A stretch of 64,000 nucleotides of DNA from the NCBI RefSeq assembly GCF_907165045.1, contig NZ_CAJRAU010000002.1:62001-126000 (forward strand). Direction: 5' to 3'. The position numbers and the translations under genes are program-made. Shown one piece after another: positions 32,311-41,357 of the stretch. A model generated the notes under the pieces. That model had not been told where the DNA came from and did not search any database. It saw only the letters and a list, made by a program, of their open reading frames with translations. The DNA is from Dyadobacter linearis. GTDB lineage: Bacteria > Bacteroidota > Bacteroidia > Cytophagales > Spirosomataceae. How positions within the stretch are numbered: position 1 is the first letter of the stretch; every line of letters starts with the position of its first letter.

Positions 32311-34962
32311 ATGTTAAAAATTTATCTGAGTGTACTGTCGGCATTCCTGCTTCTGGGCTGGAATAGCCTGTATTTGCAGCAGTTACCAAGTTCTGAACCA
32401 GCAAGAGTTTTCACAAAAGCAGATTCACTGCCGAATGCGGCGAGCTGGCCCGCGGAGTTGAATATAACCCATTTCGCCGGGCCTGATCTGACTCCAAGCC
32501 CGGCTTGTCTGGCTGTTGCTGCCACAGGTGAAGTATATGTTGGAGTTGATATGATCGGTTCGCTGGGGAAAGATCCCGGAAAGGGGAGCATTGTGCGGTT
32601 GGTTGACTCAAACAACGATGGTAAGGTCGATCAGCACACAACTTTCGCGAAAGTGGACGATCCGCGCGGGATCATTTCTCAGGGCGACCAGCTTTTCGTT
32701 CTGCATACCACATTCTCCAAAGAAACGGGCAAGGCTTCCGGCATGGATCTGGTAGTTTTTGAGGATAAAAATCACGATGGTATTGCGGACGGACCTTCCA
32801 AACCATTGATCCAGGGCGTGAGCTCGCCAAAATTCCTGCAAAGCCGCGGAACAGACCACGCTACAAACGGTATCCGTATGGGAATCGACGGCTGGATCTA
32901 CATTGCAGTGGGAGATTTCGGGTTTCACGACGCGGTGGATCGCTCTGGTAAAAAACTGACCCAGCTCGGTGGCGGAATTGTGCGGGTAAGGCCCGACGGG
33001 ACGGAAATGGAAGTTTACACGCACGGAATGCGCAATATCTACGATGTCGCAATTGATCCGTACATGAACATTTTTACAAGAGATAATACGAATGACGGCG
33101 GCGGCTGGAATATCCGTTTCAGTAACCAGATCCAGTCCGGGGAATATGGATATCCGGTTCTTTTCAAAAATTTTACCGAAGAGATCATTCCCGCATTGAT
33201 CGACCTGGGCGGTGGATCGGGAACAGGCTCACTTTTTATGGACGATCCCACTTGGCCAGCCAAATACAACCGTGTTCCGATGATGGCCGACTGGGGCAGA
33301 AGTCAGATCTATGTGCACCGGCTTACCCCCGACGCCGCGAGTTTTGACCAGAAGGAAGAGGAATTTATTAAGCTTGCGCAGGTTACCGACCTGGATATCG
33401 ATGCATCGGGCCGCGTTTATCTGGCAGCCTGGGATGGAGCTGGATATTCGGGCAATCCGAACAAGGGTTTCGTAGTGCGCGCTATTCCCAAAGATTGGAA
33501 TTACAAGCCTTTTAAAGGTGTGAAAAATTCATCAGCCAAAGAACTGGCGGCACTTTTGAAATCTGAAAGTGCGGTTCAGCGTCTGGCCGGGCAACAGGAA
33601 TTGCTGGCGCGTTTCCCAAAAGAGGCTGCGAAACTTTCACTGAAAATCGCGCAGGACAAGAGCCTTCCTTTATATGTACGCGTGGCAGGTATTTATACTT
33701 ACGCGCAGGCTTCCGGGAAAGATGGATTTAATGATCTTGTGAAGTTGAGTGAAGAAAATGATGTTCGCGAATTTGCATTACGCGCGCTGGCTGACAGAAA
33801 GCCGAATGTTGCTCAGGTGCCGATCGAGCCATTTTTGAAAGGTATGAAAGACGCTTCGCCACGTGTTCAGATCGCCGCGACGGTGGGTTTGGGAAGAATA
33901 GGCAGAGCTGAGGCTGCACAATCTTTGTTGGAAGTTAAAGTGCCGGCTTCATTTGTATCGCCCGCAAAAGGGACGGAGGGGCCGCATGCTACGCCCAACT
34001 CCGCAATCATTCCGGCTCATATTGCGGTAAGATCACTGGTTGCGATTAATGCAGTCGACGCTTGCGTGCAGGCGATCGGAACAGAAAATTCGACAATTGC
34101 ATTGTGGGCATTGCGGTATATGCACGATCCGAAGGCAGTTACCGGACTGATTGCAGCTTATGAAAAAGCGACAGATGAAAAACTGAAAGGTCAGATCCTC
34201 ACTACATTAGGAAGGCTTTACAAAGTAGAAGCGCCTTACGACGGCTCCTGGTGGTGGAGTACCCGGCCAGATACCCACGGCCCTTATTATAAAGCGGTTA
34301 CGTGGGAGTCTTCTGATGCGATCAAGGGATTTTTATTGCAGCAGTGGACCAAAGCCGACGATAACGGAAAGAAGTTTTTCGCTGATCTGAATGGTCGCCA
34401 GCGTATGGGAATTGACGAGTTTGGAGGAGAAGATATTGTGGTTGAAAAGCAGGAACTGAAAATCGACCTGAGCAAGATCAGTAATAAGAAAGGCCAGATC
34501 GGCGAGAATTCCATTGAAGACGTGATGCTCGCGATCGCCAGAATTCCGGGCGATGCGGCGGCTGGTAAGTTGTTATTCACAAAACAAGGTTGCGTGGCCT
34601 GCCACAGTATCAACAAAAATGGCGCGCTGAAAGGACCATACATGGGCCAGATCGGCTCTATCATGAACCGTGAACAGATTGCTGAATCGATATTGAAGCC
34701 AAATGCATCCATTTCTCAGGGTTTTGCTTCAGTGCTGATCACAACCAAAGGCGACCAGAGCTACATGGGTTTTGTTTCCGAAGAGTCGGCTGAAAAGCTG
34801 GTTTTGCGGGATATTACCGGAGCTGTTTACACTTTCAAAATGTCGGATATTACTTCTCGGAAAGAACTTGAAAACTCAATGATGCCCCCAGGACTGGCGA
34901 ATGAGCTGTCTTACGAGGAATTTGCCTCGTTGATTACATTTCTTTATGAACAGAAAAAATAA
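32311..34962 (+). CDS. Exported beta-propeller/HEAT/cytochrome c protein (putative heme-binding dehydrogenase type)
   Basis: An 883-residue exported protein. After a signal-like N-terminus (about 1-20) comes a six-bladed propeller of the sorbosone/PQQ-sugar-dehydrogenase-like type (about 45-400). Calcium-like loops appear as DSNNDGKVD and DKNHDGIAD, and there is a GTDHATNGIRMGIDGWIY block. HEAT-like repeats follow (about 405-640). The C-terminal c-type cytochrome domain carries heme-attachment C760-V-A-C763-H764 and a distal Met in NSMMPPG near 862. The architecture matches the putative membrane-bound dehydrogenases abundant in Planctomycetes and Bacteroidota. Electron transfer from an oxidised sugar or alcohol to the heme is inferred. 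The 273-base gap upstream holds divergent promoters for this gene and the ABC permease. Confidence 0.88.
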   Translation: MLKIYLSVLSAFLLLGWNSLYLQQLPSSEPARVFTKADSLPNAASWPAELNITHFAGPDLTPSPACLAVAATGEVYVGVDMIGSLGKDPGKGSIVRLVDSNNDGKVDQHTTFAKVDDPRGIISQGDQLFVLHTTFSKETGKASGMDLVVFEDKNHDGIADGPSKPLIQGVSSPKFLQSRGTDHATNGIRMGIDGWIYIAVGDFGFHDAVDRSGKKLTQLGGGIVRVRPDGTEMEVYTHGMRNIYDVAIDPYMNIFTRDNTNDGGGWNIRFSNQIQSGEYGYPVLFKNFTEEIIPALIDLGGGSGTGSLFMDDPTWPAKYNRVPMMADWGRSQIYVHRLTPDAASFDQKEEEFIKLAQVTDLDIDASGRVYLAAWDGAGYSGNPNKGFVVRAIPKDWNYKPFKGVKNSSAKELAALLKSESAVQRLAGQQELLARFPKEAAKLSLKIAQDKSLPLYVRVAGIYTYAQASGKDGFNDLVKLSEENDVREFALRALADRKPNVAQVPIEPFLKGMKDASPRVQIAATVGLGRIGRAEAAQSLLEVKVPASFVSPAKGTEGPHATPNSAIIPAHIAVRSLVAINAVDACVQAIGTENSTIALWALRYMHDPKAVTGLIAAYEKATDEKLKGQILTTLGRLYKVEAPYDGSWWWSTRPDTHGPYYKAVTWESSDAIKGFLLQQWTKADDNGKKFFADLNGRQRMGIDEFGGEDIVVEKQELKIDLSKISNKKGQIGENSIEDVMLAIARIPGDAAAGKLLFTKQGCVACHSINKNGALKGPYMGQIGSIMNREQIAESILKPNASISQGFASVLITTKGDQSYMGFVSEESAEKLVLRDITGAVYTFKMSDITSRKELENSMMPPGLANELSYEEFASLITFLYEQKK

Positions 34963-34994
34963 TAGGTTAGAATTGTATAATATTTGCTTTTTGT

Positions 34995-35019
34995 ATTGCC
35001 GGTTGAAGAGGCCGGCAAT
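34995..35019 (+). terminator. Hairpin after the propeller-cytochrome gene
   Basis: ATTGCCGG (34995-35002) pairs with CCGGCAAT (35012-35019) 33 bases after the stop. The following tract (TTCATTCGATTTTTG) is only moderately T-rich, so it is a weak terminator or an mRNA-stabilising hairpin. Confidence 0.6.
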
Positions 35020-35133
35020 TTCATTCGATTTTTGTTTTTAAGTGAGTAGTCTTTTTCGTAAGTTTTGTAGTAGTGATTTTAATCGACTAGATATTTATTG
35101 AAAAAACTTTTTACTCAACGTTTATAAAGCAGT

Positions 35134-35169
35134 AATCCCCCATACCTTTTACGGTTGGGGGATTTTTTT
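35134..35169 (+). terminator. Rho-independent terminator between convergent genes
   Basis: AATCCCCCA (35134-35142) pairs with TGGGGGATT (35156-35164) and runs into seven T. It lies 170 bases past the propeller-cytochrome stop and 31 bases before the stop of the convergent small exported protein. It could serve as the main terminator. Confidence 0.88.
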
Positions 35170-35199
35170 ATTTTTTAATAAAAAGCGAATATCGTTGTG

Positions 35200-35547
35200 T
35201 TAAGGCCGCTGTTGTTTCCTGGATCCTCCCGGAACTGCCTTAATGGTGGATTTTCGTTTTTTGACAGAATAGGAACCGGTTGTATCCGCGTCGGGGCGGC
35301 CGGTGCTGCTGCGTCCATCGATCGTGCCGGTGGAATTTACACTCCCATTATCGTTCAGAATAGGACCGGTTTCTGCATTTGAAGAATCTTTCAGGATTGC
35401 AGAAACGTCAGAAGTATCTCTCGTTGATCGGGAGGTTGTAGTTCTTTTACGGTATTCCCTGGCCGATTTTTTGCTTTCCGACGACTGCGCGAACGTCAGT
35501 GCGGGAGCGGCAAATAGCAGGGCAAGTAGGATGGGAAGCGCTTTCAT
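35200..35547 (-). CDS. Small exported protein, Ser/Thr-rich, unknown function
   Basis: A 115-residue protein with a clear signal peptide (MKALPILLALLFAAPALTFA, cleavage before Q21). The mature 95 residues are hydrophilic and low in complexity, rich in Ser, Thr, Asp, Arg and Lys, with no predicted domain. It may be an intrinsically disordered envelope protein. There is no operon partner: the convergent gene ends at a terminator and the divergent oxidoreductase starts 142 bases away. No function can be assigned. Confidence 0.65.
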   Translation of the reverse strand: MKALPILLALLFAAPALTFAQSSESKKSAREYRKRTTTSRSTRDTSDVSAILKDSSNAETGPILNDNGSVNSTGTIDGRSSTGRPDADTTGSYSVKKRKSTIKAVPGGSRKQQRP

Positions 35548-35689
35548 ATTTTGCTGGATTTAGATTGAAGATGTTTTAACACATTAACAAAATCCATTCC
35601 AAACCAGCTCAACCAATGCAAGCTTGTGGTTTTTTCTTCTAAATTCACCCAAACTGATTACTTCGCATTATCAAATCAATAGCAATATT

Positions 35690-36691
35690 ATGAAAGCAGT
35701 ATTTCTTCTCGATACCAACGTGCCGCTTACTATTAAAGAAGTGCAAACACCGGAGCCGGGTGCAAGCCAGATCCTGATCAAACTGGAATACTCCGCATTG
35801 AACCACCGCGATGTGTGGATACAGAAAGGAAAGTACGCTGGTCCAAAATCGGGCCTGATACTTGGTTCTGACGGACTGGGAACTGTAGTGAAAGTTGGAA
35901 GTGAGACAGATCAAAACTGGATCGGGAAAAAGGTGATCATTAATCCGAGCCACGATTGGGGCGATGATCCCGCGGCATTTGGCAACGATTTCAAAATTCT
36001 GGGCAATCCCGAGCCGGGTACTTTTGCAGAATATATTGCAGTGGAGGAAAAATATGTTCATTTAAAACCCACACACCTGACAGACGAAGAAGCTGGTGCA
36101 TTGCCGCTCGCCGGAGTAACCACTTATCGGGCGCTGTTTGTGAGAGCTGCTGTAAAAAGTGGTGAGAAAGTACTTGTTACAGGAATCGGCGCGGGTACTG
36201 CTTTGCTGGCATTGCAATATGCGCTTGCAGCAGGAGCAGAAGTGTACGTGACGTCCAGTTCGCAGGAAAAAATTGATCGTGCAATCGAGTTAGGCGCGAC
36301 AGGTGGCTTTAACTACAAAGAAGAAAACTGGTTTCAGACTGCGAAAGAAGAAACGGGCGGTTTCCACGTAATCGTTGATAGTGCCTCAGGCAAAGGTTTT
36401 GGAAATCTGATCGAAGCAGCCCGTCCCGGCGGCAGGATCGTATTTTTTGGCGGTACCGACGGCGTGATCGGGAATATCGTTCCAAACAAAATCTTCTGGC
36501 GCAACATTTCAATACTGGGCACGACGATGGGAACGATGCAGGATTTTAAGGATATGCTTGAATTTACGGAAAAGCATAACATCAAACCGATCGTTGACAA
36601 AGTGTTTGGAACACTGGCCGAAGCGCAGGATGCTTTGGACTACATGCACGAAGGAAAGCAGTTCGGCAAGATCGTGCTGACCAACGTTTAA
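35690..36691 (+). CDS. Zinc-free quinone oxidoreductase-like dehydrogenase (MDR family)
   Basis: A 333-residue medium-chain dehydrogenase started at MKAVFLLD; the open frame extends 22 codons upstream without merit. The GroES-like domain contains ALNHRDVWIQKG near 41 and LGSDGLGTVV near 63. The nucleotide-binding domain has GIGAGTALLALQ near 167. The zinc-binding cysteines of alcohol dehydrogenases are absent, which places it with the quinone-oxidoreductase/YogA-like branch, probably NADPH-dependent. The substrate is unknown. It is followed by a bidirectional-looking hairpin and a convergent gene. Confidence 0.88.
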   Translation: MKAVFLLDTNVPLTIKEVQTPEPGASQILIKLEYSALNHRDVWIQKGKYAGPKSGLILGSDGLGTVVKVGSETDQNWIGKKVIINPSHDWGDDPAAFGNDFKILGNPEPGTFAEYIAVEEKYVHLKPTHLTDEEAGALPLAGVTTYRALFVRAAVKSGEKVLVTGIGAGTALLALQYALAAGAEVYVTSSSQEKIDRAIELGATGGFNYKEENWFQTAKEETGGFHVIVDSASGKGFGNLIEAARPGGRIVFFGGTDGVIGNIVPNKIFWRNISILGTTMGTMQDFKDMLEFTEKHNIKPIVDKVFGTLAEAQDALDYMHEGKQFGKIVLTNV

Positions 36692-36710
36692 ACCAGATTT
36701 AAAGGAAATG

Positions 36711-36736
36711 CAAATCCCAGCCAAAGCCGGGATTTG
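36711..36736. terminator. Hairpin between convergent genes
   Basis: CAAATCCC (36711-36718) pairs with GGGATTTG (36729-36736), with its loop of AGCCAAAGCC. It lies in the 48-base gap between the oxidoreductase stop and the stop of the convergent T9SS protein. T-tracts are short. Confidence 0.65.
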
Positions 36737-36739
36737 TCA

Positions 36740-37831
36740 TTAATTGTGCATCAACTTGTAAATCTTGACCGCGCCGTCGTCCTGTTCAAAGTGAACATAG
36801 TACATGCCGGTCGGATATTGTCTCATACTAACCGTGAAAGTTGGGTCAGTCACCGGCCTTGATACCCTTACCATCCCCGAATTACTGATAATCCGGAAGT
36901 TTTTCACACGCTTGTTACGAACAACAATTTGTAGAATATCGTCGACAGGATTTGGAAACACCTCTACCCACGAAAATTCTGGAAAATGAACCGAACGTAC
37001 GCGGCTATACGCAAATGTATTGTCCGCGTCGATCATCTTCAAGCGGTAATAGTTCAGTCCAGACTCCGGCAGGCTGTCGGTGAAATTATAATCACGCGCA
37101 TCTCCGCTTTCCCTTGCAGCCTCGCACCGGCCGATTGCTGTCCAATGGACCATATCCGTCGTGCGCTGCACTTCGAAATAATCGCTGTTGGCTTCCTGCG
37201 AAGTCGCCCATTCCAGCTCAGCAAGAGATTCGCGCTTGCTCACATCGAAGCGTGTCAATACAACAGGCAGCGGGTCGGTGCTGATCTGAACGAGGACCGT
37301 ACCTACATTGGAAACTTGTCTGGTTTGGTCCCTCACCGTGTAAGTGAATGAAAAATCGCCCACAACGCCATTTCCAGGAGTGAATACAACTTTTCCCGCC
37401 ACATTTCTTATTTCACAATTCGCTGGCTGGCTGGTGATAACCAGCGAATTGGCATCGAGAGCAGAACATACTGCGAGGTCATTTAATAAAACATCGATCT
37501 CGACAGGAGTGTTTTTCTTACCGGTCGCTATGTCGTCAACCGCGGTGGGCTTGTGGTGCTTAACGATGATCTTGACAGATTCCAACGATAAACATCCGTC
37601 ATCATTCACCCCAAACGCATTGTAAGTCCCTTCTTCACTTACAATTAGCTCGTGGGTAGATGAACTTAGAACCAGCTCATTGTTACGATACCATTCATAG
37701 CGATGCGCGCCCTGGGATTCGGCTCTGAGCCGGATAGACGCCGTTTTGCACATGGATACCTCCCTGGTCTGGCTTTGCCCGAAAGCAATGCCAGACGTCA
37801 GGAGCATCCAAACGATTAGGTTAGAGCGCAT
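36740..37831 (-). CDS. Exported adhesin-like protein with Ig-like region and T9SS sorting domain
   Basis: A 363-residue secreted protein. The signal peptide ends near IAFG|QSQ. An Ig/PKD-like segment (about 20-90: SQGAHRYEWYRNNELVLSSS) is followed by a cadherin-like or VCBS-like block (about 95-180: AVDDIATGKKNTPVEIDVLLND, then FTYTVRDQT). A fibronectin-like module common in Cytophagales comes next (about 190-285: LPVVLTRFDVSKRES, then ANSDYFEVQRT). The C-terminus is a T9SS type A sorting domain (about 288-363: VFPNPVDD, then YPTGMYYVHF). It is the last of three minus-strand exported genes and probably their partner at the cell surface. No enzymatic motif is seen. Confidence 0.85.
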   Translation of the reverse strand: MRSNLIVWMLLTSGIAFGQSQTREVSMCKTASIRLRAESQGAHRYEWYRNNELVLSSSTHELIVSEEGTYNAFGVNDDGCLSLESVKIIVKHHKPTAVDDIATGKKNTPVEIDVLLNDLAVCSALDANSLVITSQPANCEIRNVAGKVVFTPGNGVVGDFSFTYTVRDQTRQVSNVGTVLVQISTDPLPVVLTRFDVSKRESLAELEWATSQEANSDYFEVQRTTDMVHWTAIGRCEAARESGDARDYNFTDSLPESGLNYYRLKMIDADNTFAYSRVRSVHFPEFSWVEVFPNPVDDILQIVVRNKRVKNFRIISNSGMVRVSRPVTDPTFTVSMRQYPTGMYYVHFEQDDGAVKIYKLMHN

Positions 37832-37858
37832 CGTGCAGGTTAATTCAGGAGTTCTGAA

Positions 37859-38548
37859 TTAAAGAAGTTGGATAGTAGGAATGGTAGGCAATGGCAGGTT
37901 GTGCAGGATTTGCTGACTTGTCCCAGTGATGATGTTCGTAGCCAGTTTGGTTGCAGTAGGCAACAGGGCGCCGGCAGCCGGCAATTTGTATTTAGCTACT
38001 ACCTTGTAAAGACCCGCTTTTACTACTCTCAAAGATGCACCTGTTTCTGTCAGGATTTCATCGTCAGGACCTCTCCACTCGAACGGAAGTTCAACTCCGT
38101 ACGTAACCAAATTAGTAATAGGGGTTAAGAATGAAGCATTTAACGTCACATCTACTTCCGCGCCCACACAAAAGTTGGTTTTGGGAACTTCTAATGCCAG
38201 TTCCAGTTTTGGCAGCACAATGATGTTATACTCAACAAGATCAGATTCGCAACCTGCAAGGAGATCAGCAATTACACTCAACTTGATTTCGTGCTTGGTA
38301 ATGGTCGTTGTTGCGTCTGAAAAGGTAAGTTTCAAAACACCGCCAAGCGTACTTCCAAGAATCTCGTTCAATACACCGTCTACACGCCAGAACAGCTTGG
38401 ATGTTGCAACGTTGCCTTGGGGCGTTAATGTAAATTCCTCACCATTAGTAACATAGAAATTGATTGGGGCTGGTGTTGATTGTGCATTGGCAACCTGGGC
38501 GAATGCAAAAAGTGCGAACACGGCAAAGGAGGTAATGAATTTTTTCAT
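37859..38548 (-). CDS. Exported protein of unknown function
   Basis: A 229-residue protein with a strong signal peptide (MKKFITSFAVFALFAFAQVANA, cleavage before Q23). The mature part is beta-rich with two or three Ig-like repeats: EFTLTPQGNVATSKLFWRVDG near 36 and FCVGAEVDVTLNASFLTPI near 122. It ends without a sorting domain that I can see. It lies 27 bases upstream of the T9SS protein gene and 64 bases downstream of the next gene on the same strand, so it is probably the middle of a three-gene operon. It may be a structural or adhesin component. The function is not known. Confidence 0.72.
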   Translation of the reverse strand: MKKFITSFAVFALFAFAQVANAQSTPAPINFYVTNGEEFTLTPQGNVATSKLFWRVDGVLNEILGSTLGGVLKLTFSDATTTITKHEIKLSVIADLLAGCESDLVEYNIIVLPKLELALEVPKTNFCVGAEVDVTLNASFLTPITNLVTYGVELPFEWRGPDDEILTETGASLRVVKAGLYKVVAKYKLPAAGALLPTATKLATNIITGTSQQILHNLPLPTIPTIQLL

Positions 38549-38612
38549 GAATTGTTTTTTGTTAAAAGTGAACGACTGATAGATAATTGAAGGGAATTGT
38601 TATTTATTGATT

Positions 38613-40004
38613 CTAGGGATTTAATGCTGCGCTGGGTGAAGCCGGGGCGCTCTGCACGGTTACGGTCACCTTCTTTCGGGGTGAAGCAGTGCATCCTTCG
38701 CCGGCTTTGGTGGTCTGGACATAGTAAGTTTTCTGACCTGTGGTGGTCAATCCGGTAATCGGTAATGTTTGATTGGAAGATAGTAATGTTCCGCCGCTCG
38801 CTTCTGAGTACCAGGAATATAGAAAGTTGCCAATCCCGCCAATACTCGCCTGCAATGCAGTGGCCGACAGTGTGATCCCGCCCAGATTGGTACAGGCTAC
38901 TGCATCCGGTGCACTGATTCCGTCCGGCACGCGGCGCACATCGTGCACGTTAATACCGTTGGCCCCGAGGCCCAGACCGAGCAATGCAATATTCAGATCC
39001 AGCTCGATCCGATCGAATATGAAAGAGCTCCCGTCTGCATTTTTTGGGATAAAATAAAAGGTAATATTTTCGCGGTTGGCAAGTGAAGTCAGCAGAGAAG
39101 CTTCCACGATTGATTCCAGCAGCTTCACCGTACCTACCTCACTTTCACCGCGGTAAGCGCGAAGTGTAATACTCGAACCCAGCTTCACATCCAGGAAAGA
39201 TCCTCCCTGAGAAAGCGTAACCCGCACGATATCATCAGGATTGGAATTTCCATTGAAATAGAATGTCTGCTTAATATGTCCGCCAAGAAGCGGCAGTCCG
39301 TTGGAAACAAAGGAAGATTTTGTGGCCAGATCTTCATCAATTGCGCCGCCCGGATTTGTAACTCCGAATGCTGTCAGGATAATATCCGAGTATCCAATGC
39401 TGGTCCCATTTGGCCTGCCGCAGTCTGCTGCATTGAATGGGTAAGGGTTGGATGAGTTGGACGCACCCGCTCCGTAAAAGGCGTAGTAAACGCTTGCGCT
39501 GTTTGTGCCTGCCAAAACGGGGGACGCTACTGTAAGCTTCACCGATTTGAAAGTGGCCGACGGGGTAATGCCTATTAATGCATAACCATCTGGGGCATAG
39601 TAAGTTTTGTAGCCGCTGCCCGTCAGGCTGACCGATCCGCCCGAACTATTTTGCGCAGTGATTGTGATAGCGCCGTTGGCAAGAGCACTGGAATTTGGAT
39701 TGATCCTGAAATAAACAGTCTTCGGATTTGCAGATTCATAAGTCACGGAATTCGTGAATATCAGTTGTAAAGAGCAGGAAGTAGCGCCTCCAAGCACAGC
39801 CTTTGAAGCGACAAGTTCAGCAGCCGAAGTTTTAGAACTATTGGCAGCATTTCCCGGATTAGTTACTGATCCTCCATCTGTGCCTGGCACAGGGGTTTCT
39901 GTAGCATATACAGCGTCGCCGGGTTGCGCAACTGCAAATTGAGCATACAGGATCAGCACAAGCAGGACAAGCCTGCCGGCAGATTTGGGGTAAAGATGTT
40001 TCAA
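38613..40004 (-). CDS. Exported Ig-like domain protein
   Basis: A 463-residue secreted protein with a signal peptide ending near QFAVA|QPG. The mature part is beta-rich. Around 30-330 it carries tandem beta-sandwich regions with SVTYESANPKTVYFRINPNSSA near 88 and FDRIELDLNIALLGLGLGANGINVHDVRR near 322. A C-terminal Ig-like (SprB-like) repeat follows: TCTNLGGITLSATA, then FLYSWYSEASGGTLL, TGQKTYYVQTT and TASPRKKVTVTV. No sorting domain is visible at the end. It heads the three-gene exported operon. Repeats of the final kind are common in T9SS-linked adhesins of gliding Bacteroidota. The role is inferred. Confidence 0.78.
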   Translation of the reverse strand: MKHLYPKSAGRLVLLVLILYAQFAVAQPGDAVYATETPVPGTDGGSVTNPGNAANSSKTSAAELVASKAVLGGATSCSLQLIFTNSVTYESANPKTVYFRINPNSSALANGAITITAQNSSGGSVSLTGSGYKTYYAPDGYALIGITPSATFKSVKLTVASPVLAGTNSASVYYAFYGAGASNSSNPYPFNAADCGRPNGTSIGYSDIILTAFGVTNPGGAIDEDLATKSSFVSNGLPLLGGHIKQTFYFNGNSNPDDIVRVTLSQGGSFLDVKLGSSITLRAYRGESEVGTVKLLESIVEASLLTSLANRENITFYFIPKNADGSSFIFDRIELDLNIALLGLGLGANGINVHDVRRVPDGISAPDAVACTNLGGITLSATALQASIGGIGNFLYSWYSEASGGTLLSSNQTLPITGLTTTGQKTYYVQTTKAGEGCTASPRKKVTVTVQSAPASPSAALNP

Positions 40005-40191
40005 GTATAGAGTCGGGTGTACGTAATGTTTTACAATTACTTCTACAAAGAAAAAGGGAAGTTGAATATTTACAAAAAAGTTTCTTGTAGAAATAATTCA
40101 ATGAAACTTGAAAATGCGTTTTGCATATTGTGGACGGGGAAAATGGCTTAAAAAAAGTTTTAACTTGCTCAATCTATTAACTATGTAACCG

Positions 40192-40989
40192 ATGTCACCA
40201 CAGCCAGTAGCAATCCGGGAAGTGAAAGTGATCCGTTACCTCACGCCGTTGCGGGAGGGGGGATCACTGCCCGCAATCGCGGAAGCGGACGACGATTTTT
40301 TATACGTTTTGAAATTCAAAGGCGCGGGCCAGGGAGTGAAAGCCCTTATTGCTGAGCTTATTGGAGGCGAGATAGCAAGGCTTCTGGGATTGCGTATACC
40401 AGAAATTGTATTCGCTCAACTCGATGAAGCATTCGGCAGAACTGAGCCCGATGAGGAGATTCAGGATCTTTTGAAAGCCAGCATCGGATTGAACCTGGCT
40501 ATGCATTACTTGTCAGGCGCAATCACTTTCGACCCGCTGGTGAGTGACGTCGATGCGAGACTTGCGTCCGAGATTGTGTGGCTCGATTGCCTGCTGATGA
40601 ACGTCGACCGGACTGCCCGTAATACGAATATGCTCATGTGGCACAAAGAATTGTGGCTAATCGACCATGGAGCTGCTTTGTATTTTCACCACTCCTGGCA
40701 GGACTGGGAGCAGCAGGCAGCCCGCCCGTTTGCGCAGATTAAGGATCACGTTTTACTTAAAAAGGCAACAGACCTGAGTGCCGTTGACGAGCATTTTAAA
40801 GGCATTTTAAGTGAGGAAGCAATCCGTCATATTGTATCGCTTATACCAGGAGACTGGCTATTGAAAGACGCACCTTTTGAAACAGAAGAAGCGCACCGTG
40901 AAGCTTATATCCAGTTTTTTATCCAAAGGCTTCTTCATTCCGAAGTACTTATAAAAGCAGCGGCAGATGCAAGACAAGCAGTTATATGA
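40192..40989 (+). CDS. HipA_2-type kinase-fold protein
   Basis: A 265-residue protein with a reduced HipA-like kinase fold. It has K41 in YVLKFK, a helical region with ELIGGEIARLLGLRIPEIVF near 56-74, catalytic-loop D139 and N144 in NVDRTARNTN, and the metal-binding D158 in LIDHG. All expected catalytic residues are present. It lacks the HipA N-terminal domain and is not preceded by a HipB-type repressor. Its 3' end overlaps the next gene, a DUF3037 protein, by 23 bases. HipA_2 and DUF3037 genes are typically found as neighbours, so they probably work as a pair. The phosphorylation target, and whether it acts as a toxin, are unknown. Confidence 0.85.
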   Translation: MSPQPVAIREVKVIRYLTPLREGGSLPAIAEADDDFLYVLKFKGAGQGVKALIAELIGGEIARLLGLRIPEIVFAQLDEAFGRTEPDEEIQDLLKASIGLNLAMHYLSGAITFDPLVSDVDARLASEIVWLDCLLMNVDRTARNTNMLMWHKELWLIDHGAALYFHHSWQDWEQQAARPFAQIKDHVLLKKATDLSAVDEHFKGILSEEAIRHIVSLIPGDWLLKDAPFETEEAHREAYIQFFIQRLLHSEVLIKAAADARQAVI

Positions 40990-41353
40990 ATATGCAGTTC
41001 TCCGGCTTGTACCCAGGGTCGAACGGGAGGAGTTTATTAATGTAGGCGTGATTCTATACTGCTCGGGGCGTCAATTTCTGAGTGTGAAGTATGAGCTGAA
41101 TCCTGCAAGACTAGGTGCTTTTGGTTGTAATGTGGATCCAGTTGAAATTCAGGCATACCTGCTCGCTTTCAAGCAGATATGCCAGGGTAGGAGAGATGGT
41201 GGTGTGATAGGTGCGTTGCCACTTTCTTCGCGTTTCCGCTGGCTTACAGCGACCAGAAGTACGATGTTGCAGACGTCGAAGGTGCATGCGGGCTTTTGCG
41301 AAGATCCGGAACATACTTTGTCCGTTTTGTTCAATGAACAGGTTTTATGCTGA
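40967..41353 (+). CDS. DUF3037 protein, partner of the HipA_2 kinase
   Basis: A 128-residue protein that matches the DUF3037 pattern: YEYAVLRLVPRVEREEFINVGVILYC at about 7-32, then short helices and a conserved-looking TVLQTSKVHAG-type segment near 100. It starts within the last codons of the kinase gene, so translation is likely coupled. There is no signal peptide or membrane helix. The function of DUF3037 is not established. Its constant pairing with HipA_2 kinases suggests a regulatory or substrate subunit. It is convergent with the LytTR regulator gene, only 4 bases apart. Confidence 0.85.
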   Translation: MQDKQLYEYAVLRLVPRVEREEFINVGVILYCSGRQFLSVKYELNPARLGAFGCNVDPVEIQAYLLAFKQICQGRRDGGVIGALPLSSRFRWLTATRSTMLQTSKVHAGFCEDPEHTLSVLFNEQVLC

Positions 41354-41357
41354 GTGG

